Source of the DNA: Clostridiaceae bacterium
GTDB lineage: Bacteria > Bacillota > Clostridia > Oscillospirales > Acutalibacteraceae
DNA length: 33,877 bases
Assembly: GCA_016290665.1 (NCBI GenBank)
Contig: JAEEUW010000015.1
Span: 1 to 33,877, forward strand
Direction of reading: 5' to 3'
In this document: in pieces, positions 23,257 to 30,437 of the stretch
Numbering within the stretch: position 1 is the first letter of the stretch
Layout: each line of letters starts with the position of its first letter
Translations under genes and position numbers: made by a program
The notes under the pieces: generated by a model
Seen by the model: the letters and a program-made list of their open reading frames with translations, nothing else
What the model was told of the DNA's origin: nothing
Database searches by the model: none

Positions 23257-25071
23257 TTATTCTTCGTCAATCGTTTCGCCGTCCGGTTCCTCCGGCAGGT
23301 CGCCGCTCTTGCGCTTGCGGCTGAAGAAGTAGCCGAGCAGGCCGCCCAGTGCAATGACGCCTGTGGGCGCGGCCACGATCTGCGGATGCTCCATGATGGC
23401 TTGTCCCGCGCGGACGACCAGCGAGGGAGCGTGGCTCTCGTCTTCTTTTGTCAGATCGTCCAGCAGACTGCCGGAAACGGCGGTTTCGTCTTCGGGATAG
23501 GTTTCGTCGATCAGCTGGCCGAGGAAACCGAAGTCGGCGTTGTTGCCGTCAGACGCCTGATCAGCGCCGGGCACGTCGCCGTAGGTCGTCAGCACGTCGG
23601 CGCCCAACGCGGGCGTCTGCACCGGCATGGTGTGGAAGATGCTGCCCTGCGGCTGCTGCGCGGCATAGGCGGCGACCTGGGCCGTCAGGTTTTCCGTGTT
23701 TTCGCCTTCCGTGGCGCTCACGTGGTCGATCATGGTCTGGAACTCGTTCGCCAGATCGCTGCCGACCACGCCTTCGGCGCGGATCACGTTGAAGCAGTAG
23801 GTCACCTGCTCCGCCGGGCGGACGCCGTCGTCATAGCGGGAAACGAGCTGCACCTCCTGCGAGATGCGGTCGGGGTCAAGCGCGGCATAGGTCGTGCCGG
23901 AGGGCTTGAGCTCCTTGCCGTTCAGGAAAAGCGTGACAAAACCGTCGCTGCCGCCGAGCTGCGAGGCAAGGGCGAACGGTGTGAACCAGAGCTGAGTGCA
24001 CGCCGCGGGAACCAGCAGGTCATAGCTGAACACGTCGGAATAGAACTCCTGATCCAGCTCGAAGCAGCCGGCTGCACAGGCGGAATCGAACAGCTGCCGG
24101 CAGGTGGCGTCGGGCGCATAGGCGGCCTCTTTGCCGTCGAGCATCGAGGTCAGAATCACCTTCTGTACAGCCAGCGGATCGGCCGAACCGGCCGCCACGG
24201 CAAGCTTGGCCGGGCTGACGTGGATATCGTAGATCGTGTCAAAGATCGAGGCGTAGTAGGCATAGTCGACGTATTCGCGCTGCGCGGGAGAGGCGTTCTC
24301 ATAGGGCGTCAGCGGTACCTCGTAGTCGTTGGACGCGGCGGTGAGCACCTTGGACCAGTGGAACACCTCGCTGTTCGAGGGATTTTCGCTGATCGGCAGG
24401 TCGGGGAATTCCTCCACGTGCGTCTTGGCCGCCTGCACGGCAAGGCCGTTGACGGTATTGACGCCGGAGGGCAGGAACACGCCCATCAGCTCGCTCATCA
24501 GCGCCACTTCGGCGCCTTCCAGCGTTGTGCCCTTGGGCAGCGTGACGTCCTTTTCATAGAGGACGTAGGGGGCGTTGTATTTGAGCGCGGCATAGACGCC
24601 GGCGATCTCTGCGTTTTCGGTTGCGGTCGGGTTGGTAGGAACGGCGATGCCGTAATCAGTGAGGTAGGATTTCATCTGCGGCAGCTTGTCCGTCATGCCC
24701 ATGGCGGTGACCATGTAATAGAACGCGTCGATCACTTCGCCGTAAGCTTCGCCGACCGTGGTCTCGTTCAGGTCGTGCAGCAGATCGTAGCGATCCACCT
24801 CGGCCACGAATTCTTCATAGGTCTTGCTGTAGGGGTAGTCCGGCGTCGGCGTCGGCTTGCAGGCCGTGAGCGCCGTGGAGCCGTCGCGGATAATGACGGT
24901 GTCAAGCCACGCCTTGCTGTAAGCAGGCGAAGAGGACTGCGGATTGCCGGGCAAGACTTCAAGGCTGCCGTTGGCGACCGTCACGCTCGCGGAAGCAAGC
25001 AGCGGAGTCAGCGCGAAGCAGCCGATCAGAACAATCAAAACGAAAGCGAGAATCGGTCTTTTCATTTTCAA
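23257..25071 (-). CDS. Large secreted, C-terminally membrane-anchored protein of unknown function
   Basis: 604 residues. A signal peptide covers residues 1-29 (KMKRPILAFVLIVLIGCFAL, then ASA). The C-terminus has a hydrophobic helix (IVAAPTGVIALGGLLGYFF) followed by a basic stop-transfer (SRKRK) and a short acidic cytosolic tail. The ~540-residue outer part lacks enzymatic motifs. It is rich in Ala, Thr and acidic residues, with many Tyr-containing helices (EFVAEVDRYDLLHDLNE) and a beta-strand stretch around FVTLFLNGKELKPSG. The start is probably TTG 25071, with AAGGAGG upstream, rather than the internal ATG at codon 3. It is the sole gene between a strong promoter and a terminator, so it may be abundant. 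I do not recognise the family. Confidence 0.8.
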   Translation of the reverse strand: MKMKRPILAFVLIVLIGCFALTPLLASASVTVANGSLEVLPGNPQSSSPAYSKAWLDTVIIRDGSTALTACKPTPTPDYPYSKTYEEFVAEVDRYDLLHDLNETTVGEAYGEVIDAFYYMVTAMGMTDKLPQMKSYLTDYGIAVPTNPTATENAEIAGVYAALKYNAPYVLYEKDVTLPKGTTLEGAEVALMSELMGVFLPSGVNTVNGLAVQAAKTHVEEFPDLPISENPSNSEVFHWSKVLTAASNDYEVPLTPYENASPAQREYVDYAYYASIFDTIYDIHVSPAKLAVAAGSADPLAVQKVILTSMLDGKEAAYAPDATCRQLFDSACAAGCFELDQEFYSDVFSYDLLVPAACTQLWFTPFALASQLGGSDGFVTLFLNGKELKPSGTTYAALDPDRISQEVQLVSRYDDGVRPAEQVTYCFNVIRAEGVVGSDLANEFQTMIDHVSATEGENTENLTAQVAAYAAQQPQGSIFHTMPVQTPALGADVLTTYGDVPGADQASDGNNADFGFLGQLIDETYPEDETAVSGSLLDDLTKEDESHAPSLVVRAGQAIMEHPQIVAAPTGVIALGGLLGYFFSRKRKSGDLPEEPDGETIDEE

Positions 25072-25144
25072 GGGGATACATCCTCCTTCTCCGAATCTAT
25101 ATATAGAACATAAAAATCCATACTAAGCTATTATCATACAATAT

Positions 25145-25173
25145 ACTATACAACGAAACCCGAAACTTGTCAA
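25145..25173 (-). promoter_or_regulatory. Promoter of the 604-residue surface protein gene
   Basis: Minus strand TTGACA (25173-25168), 17 bases, TATAGT (25150-25145). The untranslated leader is about 65 bases and AT-rich. Confidence 0.85.
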
Positions 25174-25239
25174 TCGTTTTTCTCTTCTTTTTTATGACAT
25201 TTTTGATTATTTTTCGTCTTACCCGCGTTCGGCGCGGCT

Positions 25240-26652
25240 TCAGTCTTTTTTGCCGGCGACCGCCGGTTCTTCCTCGGGCGATTCGCGCTTCGGCAGCGCC
25301 GGCGCACGGTCCAGAATCCGCCGGTACGGCAGCGTCATGCCCTCGGTCATTTTGCCGCCCGCCTTCCTGCGCAGCTTCTCGGAGCCCATCAGCGCGCCCA
25401 CGGCGTACATGCCGACGATGCGGCCCTTTTTCTTCTGCGGGAAGTCATAGAATCCGTGCTGCTTATAGAACTTGTGGTCGGCCTTCATCAGACCCTGCAT
25501 CTGATAGATCAGGTCGCGGAAGATCTTGAGTCCGCCCACGCCGTAAAAGTTCTGCGGCTCTTCATAGCGGTGCTCCAGCGCCCAGCTCAGCTGCTTTGCA
25601 AGCTGCAGGATCTCGCCGTCCGGGTCGCCCCAGTCGCCGGCGATACCCGCAAGATAGTTGCCGCCCACCTGGGCGCGCGCCTCCATCAGAAGGCGCAGGT
25701 TCGGCTCGTGCCAGAGGTCGCCGTGCACCAGATAGCCGACGGGCTTGCCCATGGTCACGGTGCGGTGGCCGTTGCAGAACTGGCGGTCGTCATAGAGCTT
25801 CATGCGGTAGCCCATGGAGTGATCCTTGATCGTGTAGGCGTAGACGATGGCTTCGGCAGACTGGATATGGGAGCGCAGATACTCGTCGAATCCGTCCTTA
25901 TAGAAGCACTTGCCCGTGGCGGCGCAGGAGAAGCAGCCGATGCAGCCGCCCTTGAACGGGAACTGCTGCAGATCGACGATCTCGGTATCATAGGGCAGCA
26001 GAGCGCAGAAGCGGTCCACCATGGCCGAGAGCGCCGCGCTGTCGGCGTCGCCCGCGCCGGAATCGGTCACAACGACGACCTTGCCGCTCTTTTTGTCACC
26101 GACCGGCAACACGCCGCTTTCGCGCAGCGGCACGGCGGAAAACGCCGGCGCCTGCTTCGGCGGGCGCTCATAGACGCCGTTTTCCATCGACCACACCACG
26201 CGGCTGAAGAAATCAACCGCCTGCTTCTGTCCCTTTTCGGTCATCAGGTCGTCCATATCCGCCGACAGGCCGCGCAGGTAGCGCAGGCCGAGGTCATAGC
26301 AGTTTTCTTCCAGGAACCGGTGGGCGGTCATGTCATAGAAATGCTTGGACGTGCTGATCTGGGTGGCGTATTTGCCGGACAGGTCGAGGCCGCTTTCCTT
26401 CATCAGCTCCACAAAGCGGTGCAGCTGCGCCGGCACGAGGAAGGTGTAGACCGGGTAGCTGAAGAGGATCAGATCCGCCCGCTGCAGCGCGGCGGCGCTT
26501 TCGGAAAAATCGCGCTCCATCTTCTTGATGAGCTGGCCCACGTGCAGCACGTCGAAGGTGCAGCCGGGGAAAAAGCGTTCGATGAACCGGACGGTGAACA
26601 GCGTGATGCTGTCTTTGCCCGCCGGTGAGCCGTTGAGTACCAGAACGTTCAT
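25240..26652 (-). CDS. Double flavodoxin-like NAD(P)H-dependent oxidoreductase
   Basis: 470 residues with two flavodoxin-fold halves. Half one starts VLVLNGSPAGKDSITLF (FMN phosphate loop), with ADLILFSYPVYTFLVP near ~60-75. Half two begins at ~190 (GKVVVVTDSGAGDADSAAL), carries the Cys-rich GGCIGCFSCAATGKCFYKDGF typical of NADPH-dependent FMN reductases, and has YAYTIKDHSMG after it. The C-terminus is basic. The Cys cluster could bind a metal or Fe-S, but in this family it usually lines the flavin site. The first half lacks the Cys block. Substrate unknown. AGGAGG precedes the ATG, which overlaps the GNAT stop, so the two genes are coupled. Confidence 0.82.
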   Translation of the reverse strand: MNVLVLNGSPAGKDSITLFTVRFIERFFPGCTFDVLHVGQLIKKMERDFSESAAALQRADLILFSYPVYTFLVPAQLHRFVELMKESGLDLSGKYATQISTSKHFYDMTAHRFLEENCYDLGLRYLRGLSADMDDLMTEKGQKQAVDFFSRVVWSMENGVYERPPKQAPAFSAVPLRESGVLPVGDKKSGKVVVVTDSGAGDADSAALSAMVDRFCALLPYDTEIVDLQQFPFKGGCIGCFSCAATGKCFYKDGFDEYLRSHIQSAEAIVYAYTIKDHSMGYRMKLYDDRQFCNGHRTVTMGKPVGYLVHGDLWHEPNLRLLMEARAQVGGNYLAGIAGDWGDPDGEILQLAKQLSWALEHRYEEPQNFYGVGGLKIFRDLIYQMQGLMKADHKFYKQHGFYDFPQKKKGRIVGMYAVGALMGSEKLRRKAGGKMTEGMTLPYRRILDRAPALPKRESPEEEPAVAGKKD

Positions 26653-27269
26653 TTTTTGCCTCCTGTGTTTTCGCTGTCCAGATACACCATGTAGGTGTGT
26701 GTGATATTGCCTTTTTCAAAGCGATCCGTCCGGATCGTCTGAAAGCCGAGTTTTTCATAAAAGCGCACGTTGCCCGCATCCTGCGCCTCCAGCCCGCAGG
26801 AAAAGCCCGCCTTTGTCAGGTCGGCGATCCCCTGCCGGATCAGCGCCGTGGCGATCCCCTGCCCCTGATGGTCGGGGTCCACGAACACGGGCGAGATGAT
26901 CCACGTGTCCTCGCTGAACGCTTTGACGTCCAGCGGCCCGTAGGCGGCAAGCGTGCGCAGCGTGTTGGGCCAGAACAAGTAGAGATAGAGCCAGTCGGGG
27001 CATTTGAGAAAGTCGAGCACGCCGTATTCGTTGTGCGCCTTTCGCCACACGCAAAGGCCGCGGCCCTCGTCGTCGATATAAAAATAATCGGTCCCGTTCG
27101 AGGTGTTCAGCCGTTCCATCATGAAGTGATAGACGAACCTTTCGCGCCGTTTGGGGCGCTTCGTGGCATAGGCGTGCACAGGGTCGTTCACATAGGCGCG
27201 GCCCGCCATTTTTGCAAAACGGCGCAGCTCTTTTTTTGAAAGCTTTTCGCCGGGGCTGAGGATCCGCAT
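26649..27269 (-). CDS. GNAT-family N-acetyltransferase
   Basis: 206 residues. The acetyl-CoA pyrophosphate-binding motif is clear (VDPDHQGQGIATALI, ~135-149), followed by the C-terminal beta-strand and Tyr region (AGNVRFYEKLGFQTIRT). The N-terminal half is basic with a hydrophobic centre, compatible with a substrate pocket. Acceptor not predictable. It is the first gene of a two-gene operon and overlaps the flavodoxin gene by four bases (ATGA). It is expressed from the promoter at 27317-27345. Confidence 0.85.
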   Translation of the reverse strand: MRILSPGEKLSKKELRRFAKMAGRAYVNDPVHAYATKRPKRRERFVYHFMMERLNTSNGTDYFYIDDEGRGLCVWRKAHNEYGVLDFLKCPDWLYLYLFWPNTLRTLAAYGPLDVKAFSEDTWIISPVFVDPDHQGQGIATALIRQGIADLTKAGFSCGLEAQDAGNVRFYEKLGFQTIRTDRFEKGNITHTYMVYLDSENTGGKK

Positions 27270-27316
27270 ACTGCCGTTCCTTTCTTTTTCCGTCCTTTTG
27301 TGTCTGTTCCTCTTTG

Positions 27317-27345
27317 ATTATAATATAAGCGCCGGGGAAAGTCAA
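27317..27345 (-). promoter_or_regulatory. Promoter of the GNAT-flavodoxin operon
   Basis: Minus strand TTGACT (27345-27340), 17 bases, TATAAT (27322-27317). Confidence 0.85.
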
Positions 27346-27365
27346 GGAAGGGGCTCCTTCCCCTC

Positions 27366-27394
27366 TTGCATTTTTCTGCCGGCTGTGGCATAAT
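27366..27394 (+). promoter_or_regulatory. Promoter of the alpha/beta hydrolase gene
   Basis: TTGCAT (27366-27371), 17 bases, CATAAT (27389-27394). It is divergent from the GNAT promoter 20 bases away. Confidence 0.7.
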
Positions 27395-27422
27395 GAAGAC
27401 GGAAAAGGAGGCGGCGCACGCC

Positions 27423-28253
27423 ATGAAACGTTTTTTGCATTTTGTTCTGATTCTCGGCACGATCTGCAGCGGGATTGCCGCTCAGGTCGACTTCGTCTTC
27501 AACCCGCAGAAATACAACGCGATCACGCTGGAGACGTCGAGCCTGCCGTCGCCGGCCGCCGAACCGCAAACCGATGATTTCGTGCAGCTTGAGGACGTGA
27601 AGATGCACTATCAGATCTGGGGCGAGGGCAAAACGCCGCTGATTCTGATCCACGGCAACGGCGGCAGCGTCAGATCGCTGCGCGAGGCGGCGCAGTATCT
27701 CGCGAACGATTACACCGTTTATCTGCCCGAAAGCCGCTGCCACGGCCAGAGCAGCGACCCGGGCGAGATCTCCTACGCCCTGATGGCGAAGGACTACGCG
27801 CAGTTCATCCAGGCGATGGGCCTGCAGAAGCCGCTGATCATGGGCCACAGCGACGGCGGCATCAACGCCATCCAGATCGCCGCGGACTATCCGGAGCTGC
27901 CCGGCGCAATCATCGCCTGCGGCGCCAACTCCAACCCCGACAAGTTCAAGCCCTATTTCCCCCTCGGCGTGGCGGTCAGGAACCTGTTCAAGCCCGACAA
28001 GCTCAACGACATGATGCTGCAGCTGCCCGATTTCACGCCTGAGTATCTTGCGCAGATTACCTGTCCGGCCTATATCGTCAGCGGCCAGTATGACATCCTC
28101 TGGCTCACCGACACGGTCTATCTGCACGAGAACATCCGGGGCAGCGACATGGCGGTCGTCCGCCGCGCCGACCACAGCTCCTATATGTCGCAGGACGGCC
28201 GGCAGGCCTATGTGCTGGCTAAAACGTGGTTCGACCGCAAAGGGCTGAGCTGA
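27423..28253 (+). CDS. Exported or membrane-anchored alpha/beta hydrolase
   Basis: The start is ATG 27423, 11 bases after AGGAGG; the track start at 27366 lies in the promoter. The product is 276 residues. The N-terminus (KRFLHFVLILGTICSGIAAQ) is a signal peptide or uncleaved anchor. The hydrolase domain shows LILIHGNGGS (oxyanion), YLPESRCHGQS, the nucleophile elbow IMGHSDGGINAI, the acid in IVSGQYDILW and the histidine in RRADHSSYM. The order and spacing give a complete Ser-Asp-His triad. It resembles general esterases and hydrolases; substrate unknown. It is a single gene ending at a bidirectional terminator. Confidence 0.82.
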   Translation: MKRFLHFVLILGTICSGIAAQVDFVFNPQKYNAITLETSSLPSPAAEPQTDDFVQLEDVKMHYQIWGEGKTPLILIHGNGGSVRSLREAAQYLANDYTVYLPESRCHGQSSDPGEISYALMAKDYAQFIQAMGLQKPLIMGHSDGGINAIQIAADYPELPGAIIACGANSNPDKFKPYFPLGVAVRNLFKPDKLNDMMLQLPDFTPEYLAQITCPAYIVSGQYDILWLTDTVYLHENIRGSDMAVVRRADHSSYMSQDGRQAYVLAKTWFDRKGLS

Positions 28254-28268
28254 AATCAAAACAGAAAA

Positions 28269-28305
28269 ACGCACGCAGCGACCGGCGTCTGCGTGCGTTT
28301 TTTTT
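28269..28305. terminator. Bidirectional terminator
   Basis: ACGCACGCAG and CTGCGTGCGT form a perfect 10-bp stem with eight T on the plus strand and GTTTTTCTGTTTTG on the minus strand. It serves both the hydrolase and the converging symporter gene. Confidence 0.88.
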
Positions 28306-28312
28306 CGTTCGG

Positions 28313-29848
28313 TTATTCCGCTTCCGGCTGTGTGCCGTTGCGTCTGGCGTTCAGCGCGGCGAGGATGCGCGACTGCTCCTTGTTGCTGATTTCGTATTTC
28401 AGCATCGGGATCACGCTGAGCGCAAAGCCGACAGCCGGCGGGATCGACACAAGGAAGAACATGCCGAAGCGGTATTTTTCAAACTCCGGCGCGGTGGCGA
28501 ACATGAAGTCGTTCGCGGGCGAGGCGCTGATGGCGTTGTTGACCGCGTTGACCGCGTCTCCCGAAAAGCCCACGGCGGCAAACACGATGCCCTGAATGAT
28601 GGAGGAGATGCCCGCGCCGAGCTTGACGATGAAGCTCTGGCCCGAGAAGAACACGCCGTCCGGACGGTAGCCGGTGCGGTATTCGTCATAGTCCACGCAG
28701 TCGGCGATCATGATGGACTGGATCACCTGCGAAGCGCCGATGGCCGCGCCGCCCACAAGGAACATGATCGCCATCAGGGCGAGCCAGTGGGTCGCCATCA
28801 GGTTGGTGCCGTCAATCAGATAGAGCACGAACATGCCGACGAACGGAATGGTTGCCACCAGGCAGCAGACGTTGTGGACCTTACGCTTCTCCATCCGTTC
28901 GCAAAGCGCCGGAATCACGCCCATGGCGCCGAACATGCCGAGGAACATGGAGCCGCCGAGGATCAGCATGTATTTCATATAATCCTGCCCGTTGCCGTTG
29001 ATGTCGCCGTAGTAGTAGGACAACAGCGTCATGGCCACGATCGACAGAATGTTCATCGGCGAACGGATCACGCCCGCGATCAGCACGCGGCGGAAGGGCT
29101 TGCAGTTCCACATGATGCGGATGTTGTCCTTGAAGCTCTTTTTCTCTTCCGAGGGCTGCTTCACGCGCTCCTTGGTGAAGGCCGCGCACTCAAACAGCAG
29201 GCAGCCGATCACGGTGAGCGCACTGCAGAAGACGATAAAGCCCCACTGCATCGCGTCGTTATGCGAAAGGCCGAATTTGTCCTTGAAGGTGTTGCCCAGA
29301 TTTTGTGACACGCTGATGACGGTCAGCATCACGATGCCGCCGCCCACGCCGCCGCAGATACGCGCGAGGCCGAGGATGGAGGAGCGGTCCTTTTCGTTTT
29401 CGGTCATCAGCGAGGTGATGCCCCAGATCGGGATGTCGCCCGCCGTGTAGGTCATTCCCCAGAGGATGTAGGACACGCCCGCCCAGCCGATGATCAGCGC
29501 GTTCATCCAGCCGGGATTGGCCGCGGAATACTGCCGGTTGACAAAGGTGAGGATCGTGGTGACCAGCACGACCGGCGGCACGAAGAACAGATAGGGCCGG
29601 CATTTGCCCCATTTGGTGCGGGTCTTGTCCACGATCGTGCCCATCATGGGGTCGTTGATCGCGTCCCAGATCCGCGCCACGGCCATGATGACGCTGATCG
29701 CCATGGCCGGCAGGAAGATGACCGACTGGAAATAATAGGCCATGCCGGTCGCAATCACGTTATAGATGATGTTCTGGCCGAGCAGACCGGTCAGATACAT
29801 TGCGCGCTCGGGCTTGGTATAGGTATTGGAAAGCACTTTTTGTTTCAT
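28313..29848 (-). CDS. GPH-family (MelB-like) sugar:cation symporter
   Basis: 511 residues with about 12 hydrophobic segments. The pattern is that of glycoside-pentoside-hexuronide:cation symporters: N-terminal AMYLTGLLGQNIIYNVIATG, the loop ARIWDAINDPMMGTIVDKTRTKWGKCRPYLF (with the conserved Asp and the RWGRFRPW-like motif), and a later DYDEYRTGYRPDGVFFSGQSFIVKLG segment. It probably imports a glycoside or glucuronide with Na+ or H+. There is no sugar-degradation gene next to it except the GH20 gene 3.5 kb away. Good ribosome binding site (AGGGGG). Single gene with its own promoter. Confidence 0.88.
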   Translation of the reverse strand: MKQKVLSNTYTKPERAMYLTGLLGQNIIYNVIATGMAYYFQSVIFLPAMAISVIMAVARIWDAINDPMMGTIVDKTRTKWGKCRPYLFFVPPVVLVTTILTFVNRQYSAANPGWMNALIIGWAGVSYILWGMTYTAGDIPIWGITSLMTENEKDRSSILGLARICGGVGGGIVMLTVISVSQNLGNTFKDKFGLSHNDAMQWGFIVFCSALTVIGCLLFECAAFTKERVKQPSEEKKSFKDNIRIMWNCKPFRRVLIAGVIRSPMNILSIVAMTLLSYYYGDINGNGQDYMKYMLILGGSMFLGMFGAMGVIPALCERMEKRKVHNVCCLVATIPFVGMFVLYLIDGTNLMATHWLALMAIMFLVGGAAIGASQVIQSIMIADCVDYDEYRTGYRPDGVFFSGQSFIVKLGAGISSIIQGIVFAAVGFSGDAVNAVNNAISASPANDFMFATAPEFEKYRFGMFFLVSIPPAVGFALSVIPMLKYEISNKEQSRILAALNARRNGTQPEAE

Positions 29849-29870
29849 ACGGATTCCCCCTTACAGGGAA

Positions 29871-29899
29871 AGTATAGCAAACGCGGCGGCAGAATGCAA
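29871..29899 (-). promoter_or_regulatory. Promoter of the symporter gene
   Basis: Minus strand TTGCAT (29899-29894), 17 bases, TATACT (29876-29871) preceded by TTTGC. Confidence 0.75.
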
Positions 29900-29910
29900 T
29901 CTTTTTTTGA

Positions 29911-29939
29911 TTGACAAACGGCAAAAAGCCTGCTATGAT
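29911..29939 (+). promoter_or_regulatory. Promoter of the riboswitch-controlled gene
   Basis: Consensus TTGACA (29911-29916), 17 bases, TATGAT (29934-29939). Transcription should start near 29946, right before the riboswitch. Confidence 0.85.
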
Positions 29940-29940
29940 A

Positions 29941-30076
29941 AAGGTAACCTATAAAGAGTGCGCGAGGGACAAGCCCGTTGACCGCACAGCAACCTGCCGG
30001 AAGGTAAGGTGCTAACGCTTGACCGATGGGTGCCAGAAAGCCGCAGACATCCCGTCGGAACGATGGGGTGTTTTTT
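29941..30076 (+). ncRNA. SAM riboswitch of the S-box superfamily (SAM-I or SAM-I/IV type) with terminator
   Basis: The core matches the S-box layout in order: GAGGGACAAGCCCGTTGAC (helix with kink-turn), P2 closing by GTGCG (29958-) and CGCAC, CAGCAACC, a short P3 (ACCTGCC-GGAA-GGTAAGGT) and AAGGTGCTAA. After this, the P4 hairpin usual for SAM-I seems absent and GATGGGTGCCAG follows, which hints at the SAM-I/IV variant. A clear terminator (ACATCCCGTCG, GAA, CGATGGGGTGT, TTTTTT; 30047-30076) sits at the end, so SAM binding probably turns the gene off. P1 is weak by eye; the subtype is uncertain. Confidence 0.78.
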
Positions 30077-30107
30077 CGTACCGCTCTTTTAGGGAATACT
30101 TGTAAAG

Positions 30108-30119
30108 AGAGGTACCTCT
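30108..30119 (+). promoter_or_regulatory. Palindrome covering the ribosome binding site of the 84-residue gene
   Basis: AGAGGTACCTCT is a perfect 12-base palindrome containing the GAGG that must serve as ribosome binding site for ATG 30121. It may fold, dimerise or bind protein; a four-base-loop hairpin of only 4 bp is weak. It could also be a coincidental KpnI-like site. Confidence 0.35.
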
Positions 30120-30120
30120 T

Positions 30121-30375
30121 ATGAAAAACATTCTGCACGCACTTGAACAACATGCATCCGTTTTTGTTGAGCTGCCGGACACGGCCGCCGGCGAACGCTT
30201 TCAGCGCGAAGCTAGCGCCGCCGGATTCCGCTTCGGCGACGGGGCAAAACCAACCGAACGCGACATGGGCCGGGTCATGGCCGTACACGCGGACCGCACC
30301 GTCGCCTTTCCCGGCATCTGCGGCCATATTGCGTGTCAGTGCGGCGCGAAACCGGTCATCCGGTTTGAAAACTGA
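30121..30375 (+). CDS. 84-residue protein of unknown function under SAM-riboswitch control
   Basis: Soluble, no signal peptide. It begins with a helix (NILHALEQHASVFVEL), then a glycine/aspartate-rich central part (FRFGDGAKPTERDMGRVMAV) and ends with VAFPGICGHIACQC, where three Cys and one His could bind a metal. Similar small Firmicutes proteins with a G-x-x-F-G-D-G-x-K-P-T-E-R centre seem to exist as hypotheticals; I cannot name a function. The riboswitch implies expression when S-adenosylmethionine is low, so a link to methionine or sulfur metabolism, or to SAM-dependent reactions, is plausible. It is a single gene; the next has its own promoter. Confidence 0.75.
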   Translation: MKNILHALEQHASVFVELPDTAAGERFQREASAAGFRFGDGAKPTERDMGRVMAVHADRTVAFPGICGHIACQCGAKPVIRFEN

Positions 30376-30379
30376 CCCC

Positions 30380-30408
30380 TTGCAGGATGGGCCGCCGTGT
30401 GCTATAAT
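30380..30408 (+). promoter_or_regulatory. Promoter of the beta-propeller/lipoprotein operon
   Basis: TTGCAG (30380-30385), 17 bases, TATAAT (30403-30408) preceded by TGTGC. Confidence 0.8.
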
Positions 30409-30437
30409 GCAGACAGAGAATAAAAGGAGGCTTTCTC

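Noticed and set aside
23179-25113. 644-residue plus-strand ORF opposite the surface protein
   Set aside because: Antisense shadow in GC-rich DNA. The minus-strand gene has a signal peptide, anchor, promoter and terminator.
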